A stretch of DNA of 36,685 bases from contig WLPL01000005.1 of the NCBI GenBank assembly GCA_009698805.1, positions 1 to 36,685 on the forward strand. The letters are read 5' to 3'. Shown one piece after another: positions 28,064-36,161 of this stretch. Source of the DNA: Actinomycetota bacterium (GTDB taxonomy: Bacteria; Actinomycetota; Actinomycetes; Actinomycetales; Microbacteriaceae). A program made the translations under genes and the position numbers. The notes beneath the pieces were generated by a model. That model had not been told where the DNA came from. It worked only from the letters and a program-made list of their open reading frames with translations, and did not search any database. The first letter of the stretch is position 1; the number at the start of each line of letters is the position of its first letter.

Positions 28064-29281
28064 TTACTGAGCCGAGTGCCAGTCTTCTAGTGCCTCAAAG
28101 GCCAAGCCAGCGAGCAAGGCCGCGCCATCGGGCAGCACGCCCTCGTCGAAGGTGGCGTAGTTCGAGTGGTTTGGGGCGGCGGTCATCCAGTCTTGCTTGT
28201 CTGGGCTCGCACCCAGAAAGATGAAGGCTCCAGGGATTTCGCGCACGATTGAGCCGAAATCTTCGGCGCCAGCAATCGGGTGCGGCCATTCGATCCAACG
28301 GTCGTCACCGAAGGTTGCCTTGACCACTCGGCGAACGCGCTCGGTTGCGGCTTCGTCATTCATTACCACCTCGGTCGGGTGAGCTCCGATGTCGTAGCTG
28401 ACCTCTACGCCAAAAGCCTTAGCTATTCCGTCGAGCAACTCACCGGCGTATTCCTGAACCTTGGCCAAGTTGCCGGGTGAGAAGGTGCGAATGGTTGCAC
28501 CAAACGCGGCAGTCTCTGGAATCACGTTTGTGGTGTGGGTGTCACCGGCGTTGATCCAGCCGACATTCACCACAACAGGGTCGAAGGCGTTGAAGCGCTT
28601 GGTAACCATAGTCTGCAAGGCAGTGATTGCCTCGGTCATGGCGCTGATCGGGTCCTTGGCCATCCAGGGGCTCGAACCGTGACCGCCACGGCCTTTGAAG
28701 GTGACCAGCATGTCGCTCGCAGAGGCCATCAGTGCGCCGGACTTACCGCCGAAAGTGAATGGGGGCTGCCATGACGATGTGACGTGGATGCCGTAAGCGG
28801 CGATCGGCTTCGAACCGGTGATCATGTGGAGGTTTTCTTCGAGCATGATGTCGGCTCCGCCGTGACCTTCCTCGCCAGGCTGGAACCAAATGATGACGTC
28901 CCCCTTGAGTTCGTCTTTGTGGGTGGCGAGGAGGTGCGCTGCGCCAATTCCAATCGCCATGTGCAGGTCGTGACCGCAGGCGTGCATGTAACCATTCGTG
29001 GACGCGAAATCTAGACCGGTTGCTTCGGTCACCGCAAGGGCGTCCATGTCGGCTCTGAGTAGCACGGTTGGGCCAGGTAAGCCGCCTTTGATGTGCAGCA
29101 CGATGCTCGACTGGCGTTCGCTCAGGTGAATCTCGCCGAGACCGTGAATCGAAGCGAGCACTCGCTCACGCGTCTTCGGCAGGTTGATGCCAAACTCGGG
29201 TATCTGGTGGAGGTCTTTGCGGATCTCGGAAAGAACGGATTGGTAGCCGGCTGCTTCATCGGCAAAGTCACGAGTAATCAT
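28064..29281 (-). CDS. M20-family amidohydrolase (hippurate hydrolase-like)
   Basis: LHQIPEFGINLPKTRE, LRADMDAL, HACGHDLHMAIGIGAAHLL, FQPGEEGHGGA, GAEDFGSI; SD gaaggag. Confidence 0.9.
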   Translation of the reverse strand: MITRDFADEAAGYQSVLSEIRKDLHQIPEFGINLPKTRERVLASIHGLGEIHLSERQSSIVLHIKGGLPGPTVLLRADMDALAVTEATGLDFASTNGYMHACGHDLHMAIGIGAAHLLATHKDELKGDVIIWFQPGEEGHGGADIMLEENLHMITGSKPIAAYGIHVTSSWQPPFTFGGKSGALMASASDMLVTFKGRGGHGSSPWMAKDPISAMTEAITALQTMVTKRFNAFDPVVVNVGWINAGDTHTTNVIPETAAFGATIRTFSPGNLAKVQEYAGELLDGIAKAFGVEVSYDIGAHPTEVVMNDEAATERVRRVVKATFGDDRWIEWPHPIAGAEDFGSIVREIPGAFIFLGASPDKQDWMTAAPNHSNYATFDEGVLPDGAALLAGLAFEALEDWHSAQ

Positions 29282-29334
29282 GAAAACTCCTTCGTTGGAT
29301 ACGAAAGTCAGCGTATCAAGTTCCCGAAACCTTT

Positions 29335-29340
29335 TACGCT
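29335..29340 (+). promoter_or_regulatory. Putative -10 element TACGCT of ung, 6 nt before the ATG
   Basis: TACGCT-agaggt-ATG. Confidence 0.4.
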
Positions 29341-29346
29341 AGAGGT

Positions 29347-30000
29347 ATGTTCTTCGAGCAAATGCACCCAACCTGGCAAGCCGCGATGGCAGAAACGCGC
29401 GAACAGCTGTTGATGCTCGAGATGAGAATCATCGATGGTCGCGAATCCGCCCCAATTCCTCAGCGGGTGATGCGTGTTTTTCAAAACAGCATGGACGACG
29501 CCAAAGTGCTGATCGTGGGTCAAGACCCATACCCCAAGGCCGGTCACGCCATCGGTCTCTCGTTTGCCGTCGAGCAGGGCACAACCCCGCTTCCTCGATC
29601 TCTGCAAAACATGATGACCGAATTGCATGACGATCTCGGTGCAACCGTCAGTAACAGAGGTGATTTGACTCGTTGGGTTGCTCAAGGCGTCATGCTTATG
29701 AACCGTCACCTAACAGTCCCAATCGGAAAAGCCGGCGGACACATGGACATCGGCTGGGATGCCTTTACCGACAAAGCGGTGGCAGCGCTCGCCGCCCGAC
29801 GCGGTAGCAAACTCGTTGCAGTTCTCTGGGGTAAGGAAGCTCAAAGCCTAGAAGTGCTTTTGGGGCAAGCTCAAGTGATCAAGAGCGCTCACCCGAGCCC
29901 GCTTTCAGCTTCCAGAGGATTCTTTGGCTCTAAGCCGTTTTCGAAGGCAAACGCAGCCCTGCGCAGCGTTGGCCAACTACCCGTCGACTGGTCCTGTTAG
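29347..30000 (+). CDS. ung: Uracil-DNA glycosylase
   Basis: VLIVGQDPYPKAGHAIGLSFAV, VLMNRHLTV (LLN-like), AHPSPLSASRGFFGSKPFSKAN. Confidence 0.95.
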   Translation: MFFEQMHPTWQAAMAETREQLLMLEMRIIDGRESAPIPQRVMRVFQNSMDDAKVLIVGQDPYPKAGHAIGLSFAVEQGTTPLPRSLQNMMTELHDDLGATVSNRGDLTRWVAQGVMLMNRHLTVPIGKAGGHMDIGWDAFTDKAVAALAARRGSKLVAVLWGKEAQSLEVLLGQAQVIKSAHPSPLSASRGFFGSKPFSKANAALRSVGQLPVDWSC

Positions 30001-30008
30001 GAGCGAAT

Positions 30009-30578
30009 ATGCCTTTAGATTCCGAATCCCGCTGGCGCATGGTTCGCCGAAATCGTAATAAACCCGAAGAGGTCAACGGCGAGGTTGTGATTCGCGATGC
30101 CGAGGACGCTGATTTGGTTCAGGTGATCGAGATCTACAACTATTACGTTCGAAACTCAGTAGTCACTTTCGATCTTGAACCGCTCACAATTGCCGATTGG
30201 CAAGAGAAGTTCAGTTGGATTAAATCGCTAGAACTTCCCTTCATTGTGGCGATTAGCCCAGGCGGGCAGACTCTCGGTTTTGCCTACGTCGCACCCTGGC
30301 GCCAAAAGGCCGCTTACCGTCGAACGGTCGAGAACAGTATCTATCTGCGACCGGCGGCAACCGGAAAACGGGTTGGAACCAACTTGCTTAGAGTTCTCAT
30401 AGAAAAGTCCAAAGCCGCAGGTGTGAAAGAAATCGTTGCGGTAATTTCAGACAAGGGCGCCGAATCTTCGATTGCCCTGCACGAGTCTTTCGGTTTCAAA
30501 CATCAGGGCCACCTGGGTAAGGTCGGCTTCAAGTTTGGCCGCTGGCTCGGCACCGTTTTAATGCAGAAATCTCTCTGA
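30009..30578 (+). CDS. GNAT-family N-acetyltransferase (phosphinothricin acetyltransferase-like)
   Basis: IRDAEDADLVQVIEIYNYYVRNSVVTFDLEPLTIADWQEK; RPAATGKRVGTNLLRVLIEKSKAAG; ALHESFGFKHQGHLGKVGFKFGRWL. Confidence 0.9.
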   Translation: MPLDSESRWRMVRRNRNKPEEVNGEVVIRDAEDADLVQVIEIYNYYVRNSVVTFDLEPLTIADWQEKFSWIKSLELPFIVAISPGGQTLGFAYVAPWRQKAAYRRTVENSIYLRPAATGKRVGTNLLRVLIEKSKAAGVKEIVAVISDKGAESSIALHESFGFKHQGHLGKVGFKFGRWLGTVLMQKSL

Positions 30579-30583
30579 GGCTA

Positions 30584-32653
30584 ATGAAAAAACTGGGTGT
30601 TGTCACAGCGCTGGCACTTGCGCTCAGCGCACTCGGCCTTGGTCAACAGTCTTTCGCTGCCTCAACGTCAACCTCGGTTTCGGCCTCCACCAAAGACGTT
30701 GTCGGTTTGATGATCAAGTATCGTCCCGGCGTTTCGCCTCTCGCGCCTAACGGCGAAGTTACCGGTGAAAATTTTGCTGGCGCTAGCCTTCGTGGGCTTC
30801 ATGGAATCGGCGGGGGAGTAGAGGCCGTGAGTTTTGAGTCGGCAATGACCCGCGCCGAAGCATCCGTTCTGGCCGCTAACCTCGAGCGTGACTCGCGCGT
30901 CGAGTCAGTTTCGCTAGACCACCAGATCGGCGGCACTGCATACAGTCAGCGCAACTCCGGTAGACAGCAACTGGCCTTGGCTCTGGGTGCAGTAATAAAA
31001 GCGGCAAGTTCCCCGGCAAAGGTCTCAATCACTGATTCTTGGAGGGCCTCTGCCCCAACAGCTCCTCGGGTAAAAATTTCGTGGACACCTCCAAAATCTC
31101 TCTACGGGGCAAAGCTAATCGGTTTTCAAATTTGGACGAGCGTGAACGGCGCAAAATTCACGCTCACTCAAATGGTCAATAAGTCCACAACCAGAAGTAT
31201 CTACGTTTCTGCTGGTTTGAGAGCCGGTTACTCCTCTCGCGCTTTCGTAAAGGCCGTGACCAAAGCGGGGTTAGCCGTAAAAATCGGTTTGCCGTCAAAA
31301 ATAGTTTCGGTGGTGCCAACCTCGGCCCCTGCAGCACCGTCAATCACGGGCTACTTCGAAAACGTGATTTCAAAGCCGAAGTGGTCAGCACTTTCGGCGA
31401 GTCAACGGGGTGGCTTGCCAGTAACCTACACGGCTACGGCAACCGCGAGCTCGTCACCTTCGGTTACTTGCATCACTAACTCGAACACTTGCCAGCTGCC
31501 CGGTTTGGTAGCGGGCATTAACTACGCGATCACTGTAACCGCCGCGAACTCAAGAGGCTCCTCAGTCTCGCCAAGCGTGCTTAGGCCAAGCGACGAGCGC
31601 TTTTACGACCAGTGGTACCTATTTGGTGACTACGGTATTAATGCACCGGCGGCCTGGGCCATGCGCACTCAAAATCCAGCTCCAAACCAAGTCGTGGTGG
31701 CGGTGCTAGACACCGGAATCACCAGCCACTCCGATCTGAACGCCGCCGTGGCTGGAATCTCGGGCTATGACTTCGTTTCTCTGGGCGGAAACGACGGCGA
31801 CGGTTGGGATTCCAACCCAACAGACTCGGGCGATTTCACCAGCGACCCGACTAGCACTTCGAGTTGGCACGGAACCCATGTCACCGGCTTGATCGCCGCC
31901 GCTGCCAACGGTCAGGGGATCGTTGGCGTAGCTCCTGGCGTGAAGATTCAGGCTGTTCGCGTACTCGGCGCAACCGGTGGCAGAGAGTCAGATCTTTACG
32001 CGGCAATAACCTGGGCCTCGGGCGGGATTGTTCCCAACGCACCCATAAACACGACTCCCGCAAAAGTAATCAACATTTCGATGGGAACTACCACCTACAC
32101 CCCTTGCGACCAGATGGTTCAGAGCGCAATAACCGCGGCGCTCGCACGAGGCGTCACGATTGTCACCTCAGCAGGCAACGGCGACGCCCAGGGAAACCCG
32201 ATTGACGCGATGCAGTCTTACCCAGGTGACTGTCATGGCAACATCACGGTCGGCGCAACCGGTGCTGGAGGTGACGCGACCTACTTTTCGAACAACGGTC
32301 TCGGCGTCGACATCTCCGCTCCAGGCGGAGACGACCAGGTGCGGGCTGGCACCTCGAACCAGGCACAGGGAATGATCATCTCAACCCTCAACGCAGGGAC
32401 GCGCGCGCCAGGGGCAGAAAACTTCGCCTACGACGAAGGCACCTCAATGGCCTCACCCCTTGTCGCCGGCGCTGCCGCTCTGCTCTATGAGAAAAGCTCA
32501 ACCATGACTCCCGCTCTGGTCTGGCAATACCTCCAGGCCGGGGTGAAAAAGTTCGCGACCGGAACCCAGTGCGCCCTAACGGCTAAAACCGTGAACCAGA
32601 TGTGCGGAATCGGCATACTCGACGTAGCAAAGACGCTCGCAGCGGTTAAATAA
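30584..32653 (+). CDS. Secreted subtilisin-like serine protease (S8) with Fn3-like domains
   Basis: Signal peptide; catalytic triad VAVLDTGIT (Asp), SWHGTHVTGLIAA (His), EGTSMASPLVAGAAALL (Ser); Fn3-like APRVKISWTPP segment. Confidence 0.93.
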   Translation: MKKLGVVTALALALSALGLGQQSFAASTSTSVSASTKDVVGLMIKYRPGVSPLAPNGEVTGENFAGASLRGLHGIGGGVEAVSFESAMTRAEASVLAANLERDSRVESVSLDHQIGGTAYSQRNSGRQQLALALGAVIKAASSPAKVSITDSWRASAPTAPRVKISWTPPKSLYGAKLIGFQIWTSVNGAKFTLTQMVNKSTTRSIYVSAGLRAGYSSRAFVKAVTKAGLAVKIGLPSKIVSVVPTSAPAAPSITGYFENVISKPKWSALSASQRGGLPVTYTATATASSSPSVTCITNSNTCQLPGLVAGINYAITVTAANSRGSSVSPSVLRPSDERFYDQWYLFGDYGINAPAAWAMRTQNPAPNQVVVAVLDTGITSHSDLNAAVAGISGYDFVSLGGNDGDGWDSNPTDSGDFTSDPTSTSSWHGTHVTGLIAAAANGQGIVGVAPGVKIQAVRVLGATGGRESDLYAAITWASGGIVPNAPINTTPAKVINISMGTTTYTPCDQMVQSAITAALARGVTIVTSAGNGDAQGNPIDAMQSYPGDCHGNITVGATGAGGDATYFSNNGLGVDISAPGGDDQVRAGTSNQAQGMIISTLNAGTRAPGAENFAYDEGTSMASPLVAGAAALLYEKSSTMTPALVWQYLQAGVKKFATGTQCALTAKTVNQMCGIGILDVAKTLAAVK

Positions 32654-32684
32654 CAATCGGACCCAGTAAAACTGAGTCCGATTG
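32654..32684. terminator. Inverted repeat terminator, possibly bidirectional
   Basis: CAATCGGACCCAG-TAAAA-CTGAGTCCGATTG followed by GTTTG, between the protease and the convergent tRNA. Confidence 0.75.
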
Positions 32685-32691
32685 GTTTGCT

Positions 32692-32777
32692 TGGTGCGGA
32701 AGGTGGGACTTGAACCCACACGCCTATTAAGCGCTAGAACCTAAATCTAGTGCGTCTGCCAATTTCGCCACTCCCGC
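32692..32777 (-). tRNA. tRNA-Leu, anticodon UAG, CCA encoded
   Basis: Revcomp GCGGGAGTGGCGAAATTGGCAGACGCACTAGATTTAGGTTCTAGCGCTTAATAGGCGTGTGGGTTCAAGTCCCACCTTCCGCACCA folds with acceptor GCGGGAG/CTTCCGC, anticodon stem CTAGA/TCTAG with loop TTTAGGT, a variable arm, and GTGGG/CCCAC T-arm. Confidence 0.96.
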
Positions 32778-32841
32778 GTAGCCCACCTATTCTAGCAACT
32801 CTTACCTGTGCACAAATCTCGCGGTCAAAGTTTTTTCTGGA

Positions 32842-33936
32842 ATGCTCAACGCAATCATGAACAATCTTTTGGCGACCATCGGGTCTAGAGCGCGCGATGT
32901 GGCCGTAACTTTCGGCCTCTCTGCTCGCGAGGCAGCCGAACAGGCTCTGGACGAGTTGGCCGAAGAGTCGTCGCTACAAAACGAGCCGCAAATGCTTCGG
33001 CAGGCAATCTCGGTCCTGAGCGGTTACGGCCCCCTCGAGCCCTATTTGGCAGATCCCAGCGTTGAAGAACTTTGGATGAATCGGCCTGATGAACTGTTTA
33101 TCCATGTTTCGGGCCGGACCGAGAAAAGGTCTATCGACTTTTCAGCTGAACAACAAGCAATCGTAATCGACCGAATGCTAAGAACCATCGGGCGAAGGAT
33201 TGATCGATTCACTCCCTTTGTCGATGCTCCTCTGCCAGACGGCTCGCGATTGCATGTTGTGATTCCAGACGTAACCAGAGCCAACCTGAGTTTCAATATT
33301 CGCCGCTTCACCAAAGTGCGCTCGAGTTTGCAGACACTCTGTTCGGAAGGCGTTCTCTCGGCCAACCAGTTAGACGAGCTCCAGAAGGCCATGATTTCCG
33401 GTGAAACCGTTCTGATTTCTGGAGCCACGGCAGCCGGTAAAACAACCTTCCTGTGCGCTTTACTCGCTGAATTGCCTGCGGACGAAAGAATCGTCACAGT
33501 CGAGGACACCTTTGAAATACAGCTCGCTAACGAAGATTGGGTCGCAATGCAAACCCGATCGGAATCCATCGAAGGTGCCGGTTCAATCGATTTGCGACGC
33601 TTGATTCGAGAGGCCCTGAGAATGCGTCCAGGGAGATTGGTAGTCGGCGAGGTGAGAGGTGCCGAGGCTATCGAATTGCTCGTGGCGTTGAATTCGGGAA
33701 TCCCGGCTCTTTGCACAGTGCATGCCAACAGCGCCAGGCAGGCAATAACCAAAATGCTTACCCTGCCTCTGCTCTCGGGTGTTTCGGTCCCGTTGGAGTT
33801 TGTTGAGCAGGTCATCGGTTCGAGCGTTGGCTACATCGCGCACTGTGAGCTTGGCGCAGATGGCATAAGGAGACTTCGAGAGTTACTTCGAGTTTCACAG
33901 GGGAGTGAGGGGCTGGTTTTTGAACCAATTTATTAG
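32842..33936 (+). CDS. tadA: TadA/CpaF-type secretion ATPase
   Basis: Walker A ISGATAAGKTTFLCALL, EDTFEIQL, RPGRLVVGEVRGAEAIELLVALNSG, CTVHANS. Confidence 0.93.
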   Translation: MLNAIMNNLLATIGSRARDVAVTFGLSAREAAEQALDELAEESSLQNEPQMLRQAISVLSGYGPLEPYLADPSVEELWMNRPDELFIHVSGRTEKRSIDFSAEQQAIVIDRMLRTIGRRIDRFTPFVDAPLPDGSRLHVVIPDVTRANLSFNIRRFTKVRSSLQTLCSEGVLSANQLDELQKAMISGETVLISGATAAGKTTFLCALLAELPADERIVTVEDTFEIQLANEDWVAMQTRSESIEGAGSIDLRRLIREALRMRPGRLVVGEVRGAEAIELLVALNSGIPALCTVHANSARQAITKMLTLPLLSGVSVPLEFVEQVIGSSVGYIAHCELGADGIRRLRELLRVSQGSEGLVFEPIY

Positions 33937-34573
33937 TCCACAAATCGTTTTGCTTGCCGCGCTTCTCACCGCGCTGGTTTCGGTTGCAGTGGGTGTTCGC
34001 TCAAACAGAAGATCTCTTGGGCTTTTGAAGCAACGGGAGGCTTGGCCCGCATTCGTCGAAAGCGTTATCTCGGGCCTAAGCGCTGGCCTCTCAAGAATCG
34101 AAGCGGTCGCACTTGCAATTCAGGCATCGCCCGCAGTTTTGCAGAGACCTCTTTCGCGCTTTCGCATGAAACTGAATGATTCAAGATTGCGCGATGCCCT
34201 GCCAGCGCTAAAAGACTCGATGGCCGACTCGTTCGTCGATGAATTCGCAGAGCTTCTCAGGTTGAATGAATTGCTTGGCGGGGTTGGTTTGGTTCCGGTT
34301 CTCAAGGAGCACGCTAAGAGATGTCGAACCGCCAACATTGCCAATTCGCAGGTTCGAGTCAAAAGTTCGGCCACCATGTCAATGGCCAGGCTCTCGGTTG
34401 CCGCCCCTTGGATTCTGCTTGCTCTTTTGCTCTCGAGGTCCGAGAGCGAGGCCAGCTTCGCTAGCTCCCAGGGTTTGGGAGTCCTGCTTTTCGGCCTTTT
34501 GGTTTGTTTTCTCGCCTACCGCTTGATCGGTTCACTCGGGCGATCAAAGGCCGAGGTGCGTGTTTATGGCTAG
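33905..34573 (+). CDS. TadB-like pilus assembly membrane protein
   Basis: T2SSF-like layout: VISGLSAGLSRIEAVALAI...FVDEFAELLRLNELLGGVGLVPVL; follows tadA with 32-nt overlap. Confidence 0.75.
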   Translation: MRGWFLNQFISPQIVLLAALLTALVSVAVGVRSNRRSLGLLKQREAWPAFVESVISGLSAGLSRIEAVALAIQASPAVLQRPLSRFRMKLNDSRLRDALPALKDSMADSFVDEFAELLRLNELLGGVGLVPVLKEHAKRCRTANIANSQVRVKSSATMSMARLSVAAPWILLALLLSRSESEASFASSQGLGVLLFGLLVCFLAYRLIGSLGRSKAEVRVYG

Positions 34574-35033
34574 TAAGCGTTTCGAGACGTCTATTGAGGT
34601 TGCGGCAATCGCGACCATGGTTTCTCTGGCAGTAAAGGGAGGCGCCAATGTCATTTCTGCTCTTGAAATTGGACTCCAACACGCAAATGGACGAGTTGCC
34701 GAAATGCTGAAGGAGGTTTTGGCTCGAATCGAATTAGGCGCGTCTTTCACAGAGGCGTCAGAGGATATCCGCTCTAAAACCTCGGGCACTGCGGTCGAAG
34801 AGTTCTTATCAAAACTTCAGCAGTCGGCTCAACTGGGTTCAGGTCTGGCAGAACAGTTGGATGACTTGGTTCTCACCCTCAACTCCGAGGTGGCAGTGAC
34901 GAAGATGGCTAATGCCACCGCCAACGAAACCAAAATGCTCCTGCCACTGGTCTTCCTGATTTTGCCGGTAACCGTGATTTTTGCCCTCTACCCGAGCTTG
35001 CAAATGCTCAACCTACAAATGGAAGGAACATGA
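34566..35033 (+). CDS. TadC-like pilus assembly membrane protein
   Basis: GGANVISALEIGLQHANGRVAEMLKEVLARIELGASFTEA...LPLVFLILPVTVIFALYPSLQML; T2SSF-like C-terminus. Confidence 0.75.
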   Translation: MASKRFETSIEVAAIATMVSLAVKGGANVISALEIGLQHANGRVAEMLKEVLARIELGASFTEASEDIRSKTSGTAVEEFLSKLQQSAQLGSGLAEQLDDLVLTLNSEVAVTKMANATANETKMLLPLVFLILPVTVIFALYPSLQMLNLQMEGT

Positions 35034-35185
35034 TGAAAACACTGAGAGACGAACGCGGCGATGTGCCAGGTTGGGTGCTGATAACGCTCATGACCGCTGG
35101 GTTGGTAGTCGTGTTGTGGTCAACGGCGGGTCCAGCGCTGAGTGGCCTCTTCGGGTCTTCGCTCACCCGTGTTTCGACGTTCTGA
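35033..35185 (+). CDS. 50-aa Flp-pilin-like small membrane protein, not in the supplied ORF track
   Basis: My translation: MKTLRDERGDVPGWVLITLMTAGLVVVLWSTAGPALSGLFGSSLTRVSTF*; ATG at 35030 also possible (ATGA overlap with tadC stop); SD ggaagga. Confidence 0.75.
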   Translation: MKTLRDERGDVPGWVLITLMTAGLVVVLWSTAGPALSGLFGSSLTRVSTF

Positions 35186-35510
35186 AGGTTCTGCCCCGGT
35201 GGATTTTGTCCTGATTTCGGGGCCGCTCCTAATCTCGTTCGGCCTCGTTCTCTCAGTTGTCATTCTCGGGTATCAGAAGGTGATCCTGACCGGTGTGGCG
35301 AACACGCTCGCCGAACGCGCAGCACTCGCCGATGTTTCCGAAGCCGAGTTCGCAACCCTTGCTGAGGCAGAGATGGCGAAATGGAACCTGAATTTGGCGA
35401 ACTTGAGCGTTGCCGATTCCGAGGGCATCGAAACAGTGAGGCTCAGCCTCAACGGATTTGCCGGCTGGCAAATTGAGGCGGTGGGTTTTGCGACAAAGGA
35501 ACTTCAGTGA
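35169..35510 (+). CDS. TadE-like pseudopilin
   Basis: EGSAPVDFVLISGPLLISFGLVLSVVILGYQKVILTGVANTLAERAALAD; GTG start at 35169 or 35142. Confidence 0.7.
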   Translation: MFRRSEGSAPVDFVLISGPLLISFGLVLSVVILGYQKVILTGVANTLAERAALADVSEAEFATLAEAEMAKWNLNLANLSVADSEGIETVRLSLNGFAGWQIEAVGFATKELQ

Positions 35511-35805
35511 TCAATGCGGCAACGCTGTCATTGAATTCGTTGGTTTTGCTTTTTTAGTTTTTGCCCCGATTGCAACATTTGCAGCAACCGACACAATGAA
35601 ATGGATTCAAAAAATTGAGGTCACCACTTCGGCTACGCAGCTCGCTCGAGCCTATGCAATAAGCCCCGACGCATTTGTGCGGCTCGAGTCGCTTCTGCAG
35701 AGCGAATATCGCGGTCTGGTGGTGGCTGTGTCGACCAGCAAGGGATTCGTCGAAGTTCGGGTGCGCCTAGAAGACCAAGTCGCAAGTTCGAGGCAGTTCT
35801 TATGA
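35488..35805 (+). CDS. TadE/TadF-like pseudopilin
   Basis: CGNAVIEFVGFAFLVFAPIATFAATDTMKWIQKIEVTTSATQLARAYA; start uncertain (TTG 35488 or ATG 35458). Confidence 0.65.
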   Translation: MRQRNFSDQCGNAVIEFVGFAFLVFAPIATFAATDTMKWIQKIEVTTSATQLARAYAISPDAFVRLESLLQSEYRGLVVAVSTSKGFVEVRVRLEDQVASSRQFL

Positions 35806-36161
35806 AAGCTGACGAAGGCTCGACTCTGCCATTGATAATCGGTCTCTCGGCACTTCTGATCTCAATGGTTCTGGTGACGGCAGAAGTTCAGAGTCTGGTT
35901 CTGGTCAAAGCGAGAGCCTTTTCTGAGGCCCGCTTGGCTGCGCTTTACATAGCGAATCAGACCGAGGGCTTCGCTCCAGTTCGCGGGCTGGACTACTCGG
36001 AGGCTGCCCTGCCGGTCCTCGGGCCAATTTTGTCGGTTCGAGTTTCCTCTAGCGACGGTAAAACCTTCGACGCCGAAGTTTGCGAAAAGTGGGAGTCGCC
36101 GTTCGGGCTTCACCCGGCGGCTACGATTTGTGATCGCGCTAAGGCTAGAGCGATTTCTTGA
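35802..36161 (+). CDS. Rv3654c-like small membrane protein of the Tad locus
   Basis: DEGSTLPLIIGLSALLISMVLVTAEVQSLVLVKARAFSEARLAALYIA; ATGA overlap with the preceding gene; contains Cys pair CEKW...TICDRAKARA. Confidence 0.65.
   Translation: MKADEGSTLPLIIGLSALLISMVLVTAEVQSLVLVKARAFSEARLAALYIANQTEGFAPVRGLDYSEAALPVLGPILSVRVSSSDGKTFDAEVCEKWESPFGLHPAATICDRAKARAIS

Noticed and set aside
33042-33815. 257-aa minus-strand ORF opposite tadA
   Set aside because: Sequence is the antisense of a well-supported TadA ATPase; composition is Ser/Arg-rich shadow coding with no recognisable motif.
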